Part shown: positions 12,106-25,800 of the stretch, piece by piece
How positions within the stretch are numbered: position 1 is the first letter of the stretch
Layout of the letters: each line of letters starts with the position of its first letter
Assembly: GCF_018812025.1 (NCBI RefSeq)
Contig: NC_063052.1
Location: forward strand, 22,942,226 to 23,006,225
Length of the DNA stretch: 64,000 nucleotides
Source of the DNA: Megalobrama amblycephala
Taxonomy: Eukaryota; Chordata; Actinopteri; Cypriniformes; Xenocyprididae
Direction: 5' to 3'
Made by a program: the position numbers and the translations under genes
Notes under the pieces: generated by a model
Told to the model about the DNA's origin: nothing
Database searches by the model: none
Seen by the model: only the letters and a program-made list of their open reading frames with translations

Positions 12106-13233
12106 ATCAGTTCTGGTTTAAAAATTATGTAGAGAAACTATCAGTTTGTCCAGCAAACCAGTAAGTTCTCCACAGACTATTATAACGGAAATGTTATCCT
12201 CTGGCCACGAGGATAACATTCGATGATAGCATCAAACGTAGAGCTATCGTATTAGGATCGGAACATTAAAGTGACTTGGTTTTTGTTGAATGAGTAAGAG
12301 AACAAAAAGCATGGATATAATATGTTTAATATATACGAAACGGGTAATACAAAGGTTATACGGCTAAATGTACACAAGTAGATACAAATACATAGAAAAT
12401 GAAAGTAAAGGCAGAAAGAGAGAGATGATCAAAGAATGGCAAATTGCAACAGTTAACCTTCAAGAGCCAGCAAGGAAACCCAGTATTTAAAATCTTAAAG
12501 AAGTTAATACTTGCATATAGGTTCGTTGTGGTGCTTAGAGTTTTGTGCACACAGTCTTTATGTAGGTCTTTGTGTGTGTGTGTCTGTGGGTGTGCGTGTA
12601 TTTTCCTTTTTTATTGCTGTTTGGAATGCGGGCCTGTCTCCTAGAAACCCGATCCGTGGTGTCCGCATCCCCTTTGAAGTCGCAGAGGAGAGGTTCGGGA
12701 ACTTATCGAAATAGTCATAAAAAGAGTCTCGTGATCCATTAGTGTCTGCCAGGCCGGAATCAATGTAAGATTTACAAACCAAAGTTCCGTGAATTGAGAC
12801 TTAAACACAGTTTATTGTGGGACCTGCTCATCTTTGAGACTGTGCAGACCCTACACCGAGTACGTTTGAGTGGCTGGCCCCTCAGGGTGAACGTTGTAGT
12901 GAAACCTTACTGAGGTTTGATTTAAACTACATCTGCCTCCCTGAGTCTGATTCCTACTCTAGTTGAGCTAAATAGCCACCTAGCGCCTAGGGTGGATCTA
13001 TTGTGCTCCTAGAAATGGCCACTAGACTTACGCCGTGTGTCTTAGAGGTTGCTAGGCCTTATGGGCCACCTTTTTGAACACACTGGTGTATGTTTGTGCA
13101 TTTCTCTTTGAGAATTATCTGTATACACTTCTGGTTGGCCAGAGGCCCAGGTGATAAATCTAACTTCCTATGGTTCGGTTATTTATCGGTCTTGCTGCCT
13201 AAAACACTGCCACGAGCTGATGCCACATGTCTG
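12106..13233. other. Interior of the DIRS-like unit, no gene
   Basis: No protein-like frame. There is a GT-rich stretch at about 12569-12600. 'taggcc'-type motifs of the DIRS-like unit resume from about 13040. Confidence 0.4.
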
Positions 13234-13237
13234 TTAA

Positions 13238-13595
13238 AGGTGCTAAAGAGGTTCTTTTTGTCGACTGAGTTTTTGAAATGAGCGCATGGGTAAGAACAAC
13301 CCCCCTCCTTCACAGCTCATTTAGAGGGAACGCCTCCCAAAACTCGTGCATGAGAGTGTTTAACACCGGCATTCGCTGTGTTATTAAGCCGGGCACACAT
13401 TTAACGACTAGCTAAAACATTCTGACTGAGCTCAACATACAGCGATTGTTTCCTGCTCCTGAAGCAGATTTATATACTTTCACATGGAATTTGAACACCG
13501 ACTCTAATCGCAGACTGAAAGCAACTGGCTCTGACTGGTAATATTTCAAGTAATATTGCAAAAATGTATAAAACAAAACATCCTCTTTAGCACCT
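13238..13595. mobile_element. Short TTAA-target non-autonomous element
   Basis: Left end AGGTGCTAAAGAGG, right end CCTCTTTAGCACCT, an inverted pair, flanked by TTAA at 13234-13237 and 13596-13599. 358 bp, no coding capacity. TTAA duplication is typical of Kolobok and piggyBac superfamilies; the ends resemble the AGGTGCC and AGGTCCC elements at 44-46 kb. Confidence 0.7.
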
Positions 13596-14566
13596 TTAAG
13601 GTTATAGGCCCATCCAGGTCTTCCTTAATACATGTTGGTGTACGCTGTACTCCTCTTACTTTACTGAGTACTTTACTGCTCGTTGGATTGTGTTAGGTGG
13701 ATTGTCATGCGGGCACTTTGCAGCCTCTTATGCTGCCATTGAAGCTGTCTGTCTGCCCTAGCAAGACAGGTGTTCAGGGTGGCCCCTCCAGGCCACTTTC
13801 TGAATATACTTCTGTTTCACATATAGCTACTATCATGCTGTAGGCCCCTCTTCGGCCTCCATGAGTATGTGCCTATCTCCTCCTAAGATTCAGCCCTAGG
13901 CTGGTTTGTGCTCCCCTGTATGAACAGGTGTTTAGCGCACAGCCTCCTCAGTGCATTAATTAAGCGCTGAGTAGATCCTAGGACGAGTGGATTATACTCC
14001 CCTCAATACGAGGGTTCATAGCACTCAGCTGAGTTCTGCTCTCCAGGATGCCTGTCTCTACGCGTGGGTCTGAGTTGCTCCTGCCTTTCTGCAGTCACTC
14101 TTACCTGCTCTCTTCTATGAAGAATGCGTTATGGAGATTCTGTACTCAGACAGGGTTGGCCAAGACTAAGTTTGACAGACCAGGTCGGCCTCCCTGGTTC
14201 CCCTCTAGTGACTGGCTGGGGTTCCTTTCTGTTCTCTGGCCACATTCCCTTAAAGGGACCACTTTCTCTTCAGAAAAGTTGGTTCCAGATGCCTTTAGCG
14301 GCCTTGGTAGGCCTTCTGCGGAAGGCCTTCTTGAGGCTCAGCTTGGGCTGTTGGCCAAAGGGAATGCTGTCACTGACAGCCTGGTGTGACCCGAGGGTGA
14401 GTTGCTAAGCATTTCCTTCTAAACTGCTCGACGTTTGTCAGCCATATTATTTGGCATGCACTCTCCTTAAGCATATATACTCAAGGGTATATCGTTCCCC
14501 AAAGTGTATTCAAACGTAGAGCGAGTTCCCTTTCGAAAGGGAACGTCTCAGGTTACGTATGTAACT

Positions 14567-15717
14567 TGGACTTGATTAGGAAAGCCACACACCTGTCTAT
14601 ATAAGACCTTACAGTTCACAGTGCATTTCAGAGCAAATGAGAATGATGAGGTCAAAGGAACTGCCTGAAGAACTCAGAGACAGAATTGTGGCAAGGCACA
14701 GATCTGGCCAAGGTTACAAAAACATTTCTGCTGCACTTAAGGTTCCTAAGAGCACAGTGGCCTCCATAATCCTTAAATGGAAGACATTTGGGATGACCAG
14801 AACCCTTCCTAGAGCTGGCCGTCCGGCCAAACTGAGCTATCGGGTGAGAAGAGCCTTGGTGAGAGAGGTAAAGAAGAACCCAAAGATCACTGTGGCTGAG
14901 CTGAAAACACATGGACTCCAAGATGGTGAGAAATAAGATTCTCTGGTCTGATGAGACCAAGATAGAACTTTTTAGCCTTAATTCTAAGCGGTATGTGTGG
15001 AGAAAACCAGGCACTGCTCATCACCTGTCCAATACAGTGAAGCATGGTGGTGGCGCATCATGCTGTGGGGGTGTTTTTCAACTGCAGGGATAGGACGACT
15101 GGTTGCAATCGAGGGAAAGATGAATGCGGCCAAGTACAGGGATATCCTGGACGAAAACCTTCTCCAGAGTGCTCAGGACCTCAGACTGGGCCGAAGGTTT
15201 ACCTTCCAACAAGACAATGACCCTAAGCACACAGCTAAAATAACGAAGGAGTGGCTTCACAACAACTCCGTGACTGTTCTTGAATGGCCCAGCCAGAGCC
15301 CTGACTTAAACCCAATTGAGCATCTCTGGAGAGACCTAAAAATGGCTGTCCACCAACGTTTACCATCCAACCTGACAGAACTGGAGAGGATCTGCAAGGA
15401 GGAATGGCAGAGGATCCCCAAATCCAGGTGTGAAAAACTTGTTGCATCTTTCCCAAAAAGACTCATGGCTGTATTAGATCAATAGGGTGCTGCTTCTAAA
15501 TACTGAGCAAAGGGTCTGAATACTTAGGACCATGTGATATTTCAGTTTTTCTTTTTTAATAAATCTGCAAAAATGTCAACAATTCTGTTTTTCTGTCAAT
15601 ATGGGGTGCTGTGAGTACATTGAGGGAAAAAATGAACTTAAATGATTTTAGCAAATGGCTGCAATATAACAAAGAGTGAAAAATTTAAGGGGGTCTGAAT
15701 ACTTTCCGTACCCACTG
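14567..15717 (+). mobile_element. Tc1/mariner element, 5'-truncated
   Basis: The right end has the Tc1-type terminus GAATACTTTCCGTACCCACT-G followed by TA (15718-15719). The left end is missing: Tc1 sequence starts abruptly at about 14567, right after the tail that follows the DIRS-like unit's terminal palindrome. A broken transposase gene fills the middle. Confidence 0.75.
14637..15485 (+). pseudogene. Tc1 transposase pseudogene
   Basis: ATG at 14637 opens the paired-like helix-turn-helix domain (E-L-P-E-E-L-R-D-R-I-V, then a G-R-P-A-K-L hook). At about 14920 roughly 50 codons are missing and the frame stops. The catalytic domain resumes at 14911 with W-S-D-E-T-K (first Asp). A one-base loss near 15053 (the family reads G-G-G-S-I-M-L-W here) shifts it again. 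The remainder to 15485 has F-Q-Q-D-N-D-P-K-H (second Asp) and S-P-D-L-N-P-I-E-H-L-W (Glu of DD34E). Dead copy. Confidence 0.85.
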
Positions 15718-15769
15718 TACATGTTTAGAACGACATGAAGATAAGAAATTCATGATTGAATTTTCTCTT

Positions 15770-16077
15770 TTAGGTGAACTAGGGACCAGAGGCATATCTA
15801 GAATCTAGAATATCACAGAGACAATGAGTGGGCTCTTCTGTTCTGTTGAAACGATATTTTGAAGAAAGTTTGTAACCCAGCCGCTTTGGGCCACCATTGA
15901 CTTCCATAGTATTTTTTTCCTACTATGGAAGGAGGAATGGTGGCCCAAAGCAGACTTCTTCAAAATATCTTCCTTTTACGTTCAGCAGTACAAAGAAATT
16001 TATATAGGTTTGGAACAACCTCGGGGTGAGTAAATGATGACAGAATTTTCATTTTTGGGTGAACTATCCCTTTAAGA
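15770..16077. repeat. MITE-like hairpin repeat
   Basis: The right end GGGTGAACTATCCCTTTAA is a well-known fish repeat end, preceded by 'gatgacagaattttcatttt'. The left end (GGTGAACTAGGG) is a weak inverted partner. A perfect internal hairpin pairs 'ctttgggccaccattga' with its complement around 'ttccatagta'. It lies in the ppt2 intron just before the exon at 16137. Confidence 0.55.
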
Positions 16078-16136
16078 CATGCGGTGATGTTTGTGTTTTT
16101 TTTTTTTTGTTTTTGTTTTTTTTTTCTTTTCTTCAG

Positions 16137-16220
16137 ACCCTCATCACAGAGACATGTACATCAACAGCAGTGACTATCTGGCATTACTGAACAATGAAAG
16201 ACCAAATCCCAACTCTACTG
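16137..16220 (+). CDS. ppt2: ppt2 internal exon (DPHHRDMYI exon)
   Basis: The acceptor is a long pyrimidine tract ending CTTCAG at 16136; the donor is GTAAGA at 16221. Entry is after the first base of the Asp codon and exit after the first base of the next Asp codon. It encodes D-P-H-H-R-D-M-Y-I and the L-A-L-L-N-N-E-R segment typical of PPT2. Sequons N-S-S and N-S-T are present. Confidence 0.88.
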
Positions 16221-16243
16221 GTAAGACAGCAGATCACAGTTCC

Positions 16244-16279
<36 letters not shown>

Positions 16280-16729
16280 CTTCTGAGGATGATAATTGTG
16301 ATTTTTGTGGTTTTGTGTGCCAGAGCTTGTTTCCTTTTTTCAATGACTTTTATTGTTTGCAGTGTTTATTACTGGTTTGTGATGTAATATTCTCCTTGCA
16401 CAGATTGGAAACAAAATTTTCTGCGCATTAAGAAGCTGGTGCTGATTGGTGGTCCCGATGATGGGGTCATCACACCTTGGCAATCAAGGTTGTTTAAATC
16501 AGTTTTTTTTTTTTTTTTTTCTTATAACTTAGATTTTCAGAAAGTTTGAAACATGGTGGTCATTTTATACTTTTTATTCTCAAAGGATTTTTATGATGTG
16601 TAATGTTCTTGCTTTTCAGTCAGTTTGGTTTCTATGATGATAATGAGACGGTCGTTGAGATGAAAAACCAGAAAGTAAGCAAAATTTCATTTAGCCTTTT
16701 TTGTAATTCCAGAGTGATATGTCCTCTCT

Positions 16730-16806
<77 letters not shown>

Positions 16807-19800
16807 GAATCTTTCTTTCAAACATGATTGCAATCCTAGACATGGATTGGTCAGTGTAACATTTCTGCACCGATCTAAGACAACTATTAACGTAGACAGG
16901 AACTACTGTGCATTCAGAAAGTATTAAACCCCTTAATTTTTTTTTTTTTTTTTTATAATTCAAGTTATTATTTTCATCAGGTACATGACAAATTCGTACA
17001 AAACACAGATTACAGATGTGTAGATACACATAGGGCCAAGATATATATACAGTGGTTGCTATCAACAAAAATAAACAAATACTAAATGAGGGAAAAGGGA
17101 CAGAGAGGAGAAGAAAAAAACAAACAAACAAACAAACAAACAAAAAAAACACACTGATCTTGCATACACATAGTACAAAATAATAAGAAGTCAAAGTTAT
17201 TGTGTCACATAGGACCAAAAATCTTCCCAAACAGGGATACCCACTGGGACAGATGCTCTGTTCTTATTATGTAGTTTGCAAAGCAAACGTTCATACGAGG
17301 CAGTCTTTGTCATTATGTTGACCCATTCTTTTAACTCTGGGGTTTTAGGAGTTTTCCAGTGTTTCAAAATGACTCTAGCCGTCACAGAGACCCCCACCAT
17401 AATCACTGCGAACTCTCCATTTGAAATATTTGGCATCTGCTCCCTATCTCCCAATAGACACAGTTTTGGTGATAACGGTATTGTTGTTCCAAGCCATTTA
17501 CTCAAAATATTTAGAGTTTGGTCCCATAAAGGCTGAATAATTGGACACTCCCAGATACAGTGGATAAAAGTACCTCTGTCTTTTTGACATTTCCAACAAG
17601 CATTATTATTTGTCAAACCCATTCTATTTAGTCTAATAGGTGTCAGATAAAACCTGTGTATAATTTTGTACTGTGTAAATTGCCCTCTGGCTTCTCTTAC
17701 ATATTTACCTGCATTTGACAAAATATTTTTCCATTCTTCGTCCCCAATAACAGCCCCAATGTCCTTTTCCCATATTGTCTTTAAATTTGTCCATACATTG
17801 CTGAGCACATGGTTGGTCGTCCTGTAGAATATAGAGGCTTTTTGTTGGGAATGAGGCAGTGTTAGGAAGTCCAAGATATGGTTTCCGTCCGTGTACTGGA
17901 TTTTTGTAGAAACACAATTTCTAATTTGCAGGTATTTCCAGAAATGTTCTTTTCCCTTCAGATTATACTTCTGTACAAGGTTATTATAGGACATAAACAC
18001 ACCCTGTTCAAATAGATCTGCCACAGTGCATAAGCCATTCATATGCCATTTCTTCCAGTACAAAGGTGATTTCCCGATACAAATAGCAGAATTATGCCAC
18101 AGGGAAGAGTATGGTTGTTTACATTGTGATATTTTATGCATCTTGTGAATTTTCGCCCATACCTCTCTGGAATGCCTCATAATAGGATTTGTGGTTATGT
18201 CTGAACACTGAGACAAATGCTCAATAGGGCTGTATGGCCAAGACAGAGTTTTCTCAATAGTAACCCAATCTAATTGAGTATTATTGTTCCAATGTTTGGC
18301 CAATTTGGCCATTTCAAAAGATACCTGATAGAGCCGAGGGTCTGGTAGTCCCAACCCTCCCTTATCCCGAGAAGCACATAATTTGTTAAGCTTTATCCTG
18401 GGCCTTTTCCCATTCCATAGGAAACGTTTAACCATTATATCATATTGATTAAAAATCAACTGTGGTGTTGTAAGTGGTAGCATCATAAGCACGTAGTTAA
18501 GTTGGGGCGAAACCACCATTTTAATTATATTCACTTTCCCCCATAGAGTTAACTGGATTTTCCCCCATTTCTCCAGGTTATTTCTTATGTTTTGTAAAAG
18601 TGGTGCCAAATTTAACATAGGAATCTCATCTAAATCCCTGCTTATCTTGATACCTAAATATTTTATCCCTGTTGGGATCCATCTGAAGCCAAATTTAGTT
18701 AGCACATTTGCATTACATATTCCGGATATAGGCATAGCTTCAGATTTTGTCCAGTTAATCTTATACCCAGACACTTTAGAATAGGATTGAACTGTCTCCA
18801 TTAAATGAGGTAAAGACTTATCTGGATCTTTTACTAAGGCCAAAATGTCATCAGCATACAAAAACAGTTTGTGTTCTTTGTCACCTCCCTTTATGCCTGG
18901 AATGTTTATATTAGCCCTAATAGCGATGGCCAATGGTTCCAATGTGATGTTGAACAGTAATGGCGACAGCGGACATCCCTGTCGTGTCCCCCTGGTAAGA
19001 TCAAAAAGTGGGGAGACTTTACCGTTGGTAATCACGCATGCCTTAGGTGTTTTATACAATGTTTGGACCCACTTTATGAAACATGGCCCAAACCCAAAAT
19101 TTGACAACGTTGTAAATAAAAAATTCCCAATGAACCCGATCGAACGCCTTTTCTGCATCGAGTGAAAGGGCAACAGTTGGTTCGGGTTCTTCACTGTTTA
19201 GCCAAATTAAGTGTAGTAACTTTCTCATGTGGTCTGTTGATGACCTATTCATCATAAAATCCAACTTGATCAGGGTTTATAATATTGGTATCCTGGCCCT
19301 GGTAATATTTTAATTTACTTTGTACATACTGACACCTAGTGGTGCCTTTAAGAACTCTGTCATTTTATTAATACAGCAGCCATATTGGATTTCAGAGCTC
19401 ATGGTGCAGAGTGTAGAGGTGCATCCATGTCCATCCTTGTTGTTTTACTCTTGAAAAGGCACAATCTGTAAGTTTAATCTATCCAGTAACATATTATTGT
19501 TTATTCTGTTTATGATTGATTGTATATCTCACCATTGTTATATTCTAGATTATGTAAAGGTGATTCATATGTATCTTACATACTGTTTTGAGATATGTGA
19601 GGTAACTATAGCTTTGTAAAGATAGCATTTTTTCAATATCTTTGTTCATTTTGGTTACAGTTTCACAAATTGGTCTTCAGTAAAGAAAGTTTGACCCTGA
19701 TTTCCGTCTGCGACCTTTACTGAGCCTTTGTTTAGCTCGCTGCCAAAGTAAAATAAGAAAAACGCAAGCTGAGGGCAGAAGAGTGAAAAGATTGACTTCG

Positions 19801-22800
19801 TATCAAGAGCCTTATAGTGGACTACATGCACACTATCTTCTGAAAGATCCAGAATGTCACACTCGTCGAAGCACAGCCAGGCATCTAAGCTGGAAACCAG
19901 GTCAGAGGCTAAATCTTCAGCCAGTAACACTTCATCCTCACGTCGCTCCCATAAATCTAATGCAAGCCAAGCTGCAGCTGAAGCACGCGCAAAGGCAGAG
20001 GCCGCACGCACAAGAGCTGAGTTTGCAAAGCGTCAGATAGACATGGAGATCGAAAAAGGCTAGGATCGAAGCAACGCTGAACGCTCTGAAAGAGGAGGGT
20101 GAAGCTGAAGCAGCTCTCGCAGCAGCAAGGGTGTTGGAATCTGCAGCAGTTTGTTCAAATTATGAAACTGAAAGGGGCAGTTCCGTTGCTGTGGAACGTA
20201 CTGATGAATACATTAGAAGGCACTTTTCTCTGAATCAAAATGAGAAGAAAGAAGATGATCAAGCAAGTGCTGAGCACAAAGACATTCCTGGAATCATCCA
20301 GATTACTCCTGATGCTGTAAATAACACGAGCAGACATGAACAAATGGGGTATCAGCATACAAGGCAGCCGAATTACTTTCCTTCTCCTGTGAGGAACCCC
20401 TGCTCCTCAAGTACGCCAGCACCTCGATCCAGTGAGGTGTCTGATCTTGCAGTGTTTCTTGCACGCCGTGATCTACTCACTAGCAGCTTTAAAGTGTTTG
20501 ACAACAAGCCAGAGAATTACATACCCTGGAAAACAGCGTTTATGAATGCCATTGATGGTCTGAATCTAAAAGGCAATGAAGAGCTTGATTTGCTTACCAA
20601 ATGGCTAGAAGGTGAGTCCCTTCGACATGCTCTGAGAATAAGAGCAGCCCATGCACATGATCCTGAAGCAGGCCTCAGGCACTTGTGGCAACGTTTAGAC
20701 AAAAAATATGGTTCCCCTGAGGTAATTGAAGCATCTTTATTCCAACGTTTAGAGAATTTTGCTAAGATTTCTCACAAAGACTTCAATCAGTTGCAAGCAC
20801 TCGCAGATCTCCTCCTGGAAGTGCTAGCAGTGAAAGAAGAAGGCAATCTACCTGGTCTTGGATTCCTCGACACATCAAAGGGTATAAACTCTATTGTTGA
20901 GAAACTGCCTCACAATCTTCAGGAAGCATGGATAGTTAAGGGAACAAAATACAAGAAAGACTATCTATTTCATTATCCACCTTTTTCATTCTTTGTTGAG
21001 TTTGTTAATGAGTATGCTGAAATGAGAACAGATCCCAGCTTCGATTTTCAATCTTCCAACACATTGCCTCTTAAAGCTGAAAAAATCCCAATAAAGCAGT
21101 CAAGATTCAGATCTTCTATCTCTGCCAGCAAAACGGAGGTTCAATCAAACACGTCTGTAAGTTCCGACATCAGTCCAGTTGACCTGACAAGACATTGTCC
21201 CATCCATAAAAGGAATCACTCACTAGTGAAATGCAGAGGTTTCAGAATGAAGTCCTTAGCTGAAAGAAAAAAGTTTCTCAAGGAGAACTCTATCTGCTAC
21301 AAGTGTTGCGTTTCCTCAGATCACAGGGCTAAAGACTGCAGGATGATTATCCACTGTACAGAATGCAATAGCAATGATCATGTCTCTGCACTTCATGATG
21401 GTCCAGCTCCATGGCTCAAAAATGAACCTACTGTACCAACAGAGGCTCAAGGCGGGGAGCAAGAGGAACCAACCTCCACAGTGACCACATCCGTCTGTAC
21501 AGAAATATGTGGAACAGGGCTACAAGGAAAGTCATGCTCAAAAATCTGCCTAGTCAATGTTTACCCTGCCGGTCGTCCTGAGGAAAAGAAGCGCATTTAC
21601 GTCATGCTAGATGATCAAAGTAACCTCTCTTTAGCGAGATCAGCCTTCTTTCGCATGTTCAATGTTCAAGGTGAAGTCTTCCCTTACACGATGAGAACAT
21701 GTTCAGGCACAGTTGATACTAGTGGGAGGAGAGCAAAAGACTTTGTGGTCGAGTCCTTGGATGGGAAAGTGTCAATGAATCTTCCGACACTCATAGAGTG
21801 CAACTCGATCCCTGACAATAGAATGGAAATTCCTACTCCTGAAGCCGCTGCTTACTACCCTCATCTTCAAACTATTGCCTCTCAGATACCTTCACTGGAT
21901 CCTGCAGCGGATATTCTCATTCTCATAGGGAGAGATCTTATCCGTGCACACAAGGTCCGCAAGCAGCGCAATGGGCCCCACAATGCTCCATATGCCCAAC
22001 TTCTCGACTTGGGATGGGTGATTGTAGGAGATGTGTGCCTCAGTGGAGCTCACATACCCATGGTGAGCACATTCAAAACTAGTGTGCTTGAGAACGGCAG
22101 GCCCAGCTTTCTCATGCCTTGCAAAAACAGCATCTGTTCTAAAGAAAGGTTCACTAGTGAAGATCCCAGGCTCTTTATAAAGAGCACAAAACGATCTCAT
22201 GACATTGGAAAGCATATCTTCAAACAAACCAATGAAGATAATATGCTTGCACTATCTAAAGAAGATGAGGCTTTCCTGGACATTATGGACAATGAATTCA
22301 CCAAAGACGATGCAAATAGTTGGGTGGCTCCACTCCCGTTTCGCTGTCCCAGAGCGCGTTTGCCCAACAATAGAGATCAGGCTGTTAGTCGTCTCTTATC
22401 ACTTCGTCGTACTCTGAAAAGGAAGACAGACATGAAGCACCATTATGTGGAATTCATGGAGACAATGTTCAAAAAAGGACATGCCGAGACTGCCCCCCCT
22501 CTTAAAGACAACAAGGAATGTTGGTACCTCCCAAGTTTTGGTATTTATCACCCACAAAAGCCAGGGAAGCTCAGGATAGTGTTTGATTCAAGCGCCCAAT
22601 ACAACAACATATCCTTAAATCAAGTTCTCCTTAAAGGTCCAGACTTGAACAACAGCCTGATAGGTGTGATCATCCGCTTCAGATCAGACTCCTATGCTGT
22701 GATGGCGGATATTGAACAAATGTTTCACAGCTTTCTGGTCAAAGAAGAACATCGAGATTACCTGCGCTTCTTGTGGTTTCGGGGTCACAATCTTGATGGA

Positions 22801-25800
22801 GACATTGTGGAGTACCGTATGAGGGTCCACGTTTTTGGCAATTGTCCCTCTCCATCAGTAGCTGTATACGGGCTCAAGAGAACAGCTGTAGAGGGAGAAC
22901 AGGAGTATGGAAGTGATGCAAGGCTCTTCATTGAGCGCCATTTCTATGTGGACGACGGGCTGAAATCATTCAGTTCGGAAGCGGAGGCCGTTGATGTGTT
23001 GAGCAGAGCTCAAAAGATGCTAGCACGATCCAACCTCCGCCTACACAAAATTTCATCCAACAGCCACGTCGTCATGAGAGCTTTTCCGAATGAGGATTTA
23101 GCAACTACTCTGCAGGGCCTTGATCTTGGTGTAAACTCACCAGCCATTCAGCGAAGCTTAGGATTGTGCTGGGACTTGTCAACAGATACATTTGTGTTTC
23201 AAGTTTCCATCAGTGACAAACCTTACACTAAGCGAGGAGTGCTCTCTACCATCAACAGTTTGTACGATCCTCTAGGATTTATAGTACCTGTAAGCATCGA
23301 GGGTCGCTCCATCCTAAGAGACATCTCTGGAAATGCAGATGATTGGGATGTTATTCTGCCTGAAGAGAAACAGGAGCGATGGCAAAAATGGAAAGATTCA
23401 CTCAAACATGTGCAAGGGCTGAAAATCCCAAGAATGTATACCTCTACTTCATTATCTACTGCACACAAGAAAGAGGTCATCATTTTTTGCGATGCTTCCA
23501 CTAAGGCTGTAGGTACAGTAGCTTACCTGAAAGTTACTGACGCAGATGGTTTTAGTGAAGTTGGTTTCCTCTTCGGCAGAGCAAAACTTGCCCCAAAGCC
23601 AGATGTCACTGTCCCTCGACTTGAGTTATGTGCGGCTGTACTAGCAGTGGAAGTAGCAGAAATGCTTCAAGAACAGCTGGATACAAAGCTGGATGATTTG
23701 AGATTCTACACTGACTCCAAGGTAGTGCTTGGATACATCTTCAATGAAACAAGGCATTTCTATGTTTACGTTCACAACCGAGTGCAGCGCATTAGGCACT
23801 CTACACAACCTCATCAGTGGAACTTTGTGCCCACTCATCTTAATCCAGCTGATGCAGCTAGCAGAGGGCTTTCCTCCGAGCAACTGACTTCATCATATTG
23901 GCTTACAGGGCCTCCATTTCTCCTTCACACAAGGCAAGACGAACTTGATAAAAGGCCTTACATCCTTGTCAGTCCTGAAACAGATGCAGAGCTTCGTCCT
24001 GAGTGTGTTACCTGTGTTACTAGCCTGTCACAAAGAAACCTTGGAAGTGCAAGGTTCCAAAGATTCTCCAGATGGAGCTCCCTGTTAAAGGCTGTAGCAC
24101 GACTGCAACACATAGCCAAATCTTTCAAGCCCGGTACAGGAAATGTCTGTCACGGATGGCACATTTGCAACAAGCATAAGGAGGAAGAGCAGCTAAAACA
24201 GGCTAAAGCTACGATCATTCAAACTGTCCAGACAGAAGTCTACAGAGATGACTTTAAACGCCTAGAACAAGGTCGATCTGTGCAAAGGTCAAGTCCTCTC
24301 AACAAACTCTATCCATTCATTGACACAGAAGGGTGTCTCAGAGTAGGAGGTCGGCTGGGGAGAGCTCAACTACCATCTGAAGAACTGAATCCAGCTCTCA
24401 TACCTGGTAAATGTCATGTTACCCAGCTTTTGATTCGACACTTCCACGAGAAAGTGTGTCACCAAGGCCGTCATCTCACAGAAGGTGCCATCAGGGCAGG
24501 TGGCTACTGGATTGTTGGAGGTAAGAGATCAGTTAGCAGCTCCATTTTTAACTGTGTCACCTGTCGCAAGCTGAGAGGCAAGCAAGAGCAGCAGATCATG
24601 GCAGATTTACCAGCCGACAGATTACACATAGACCCACCATTTACATTTGTGGGTCTGGATGTCTTCGGTCCATGGCCAGTCGCAGCCAGAAAAACACGAG
24701 GATGCCAAGCAGAAGCTAAAAGATGGGCAGTCATATTTACTTGCATGACCACACGAGCGATTCACATAGAAGTGATCGAGTCTATGAGTGCTTCATGTTT
24801 TATCAATTCTCTGCGGCGTTTCTTTGCCATCAGAGGCCCCGCTAAGATCCTGAGGTCTGATTGTGGAACCAACTTTGTGAGAGCCTGCAAAGAGCTACAA
24901 ATTGATAAGCGAGGTTGCCAAAACACAAACATCCAAGCTTACCTATCGGATAACCAATGTTGTTGGCAGTTCAATCCTCCACATGCTTCACATATGGCAG
25001 GGTCCTGGGAGCGCATGATTGGAGTTGCCCGACGTATTCTTGATGCCATGCTCCTGCAACATAGCCCTGCTAGGCTCACACATGAAGTTTTGGTAACATT
25101 CATGGCAGAAGTGAGCGCAATTGTGAATGCTCGTCCCTTAACTGCAGTCTCCACTGATCCAGAACAACCGATGATACTAACGCCAGCAATGTTGCTCACG
25201 CAAAAAGTTGGAGCCCCACCAGTACCACCTGGTCAAATTGAAAATCACGATCTATGCAGAGCTCTGTGGCGTCGTGTTCAGTATTTAGCCAATGTCTTCT
25301 GGGGAAGATGGAAGAATGAATATTTGAGTGGACTTCAAGGACGTCGCAAGTGGCGTACAGCTAAGCCAAACCTACAGAATGGAGATGTTGTGCTTCTGAA
25401 AGATGCCCAGGAGAAAAGAAATGACTGGCCAGTTGGGATCATAACTAAAACCTACCCAAGTGAAGACGGCAAAGTTAGAAAGGTTGAAGTAAAAATCATA
25501 AAGAAAGGTGAACAAAGGTTCTTCCTGAGACCAGTCACAGAGGTGGTTCTTTTGGTTTCCAAGGAAACAAGTTAGATTGGTAGCCTAACAATCTTGACTG
25601 TACGATGTTGACATTTAATTACTGTTCCGTAAGTCTAGTGTGACATCTATTGATGTCAGGCGGGGAGTATCCTGGCCCTGGTAATATTTTAATTTACTTT
25701 GTACATACTGACACCTAGTGGTGCCTTTAAGAACTCTGTCATTTTATTAATACAGCAGCCATATTGGATTTCAGAGCTCATGGTGCAGAGTGTAGAGGTG

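Larger units (their letters stand above)
459..14544 (+). mobile_element. 14-kb inverted-repeat-bounded unit, DIRS-like (tentative), with nested insertions
   Basis: Both ends carry the same 52-bp inverted repeat: 459-510, and 14493-14544 on the other strand, with about four mismatches. Each contains the perfect palindrome GTTCCCTTTCGAAAGGGAAC (459-478 and 14525-14544). Inside the left end lie a TATA box, a short ATG exon and gag-like coding debris. Inverted termini without an obvious target duplication, together with a gag beginning M-S-T-P, suggest a DIRS-type tyrosine-recombinase retroelement, but no reverse transcriptase or recombinase is recognisable. The interior is mostly non-coding and interrupted by the elements at 3617-5001, 5246-12105 and 13238-13595. 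Without those insertions it would be roughly 5.5 kb. The superfamily call is inference. Confidence 0.5.

Noticed and set aside
1..16136. Upstream ppt2 exons (including the G-x-S-x-G nucleophile exon) sought in the left part of the window
   Set aside because: No segment matching the expected conserved motifs was found; they presumably lie left of base 1.
16091..16387. Open frame across the ppt2 exon at 16137
   Set aside because: It runs through the pyrimidine tract, the exon and past the donor at 16221; only 16137-16220 is coding.
16691..17230. 179-codon minus-strand frame
   Set aside because: Made of the CTTT microsatellite and the LINE 3' UTR; no conserved motif.
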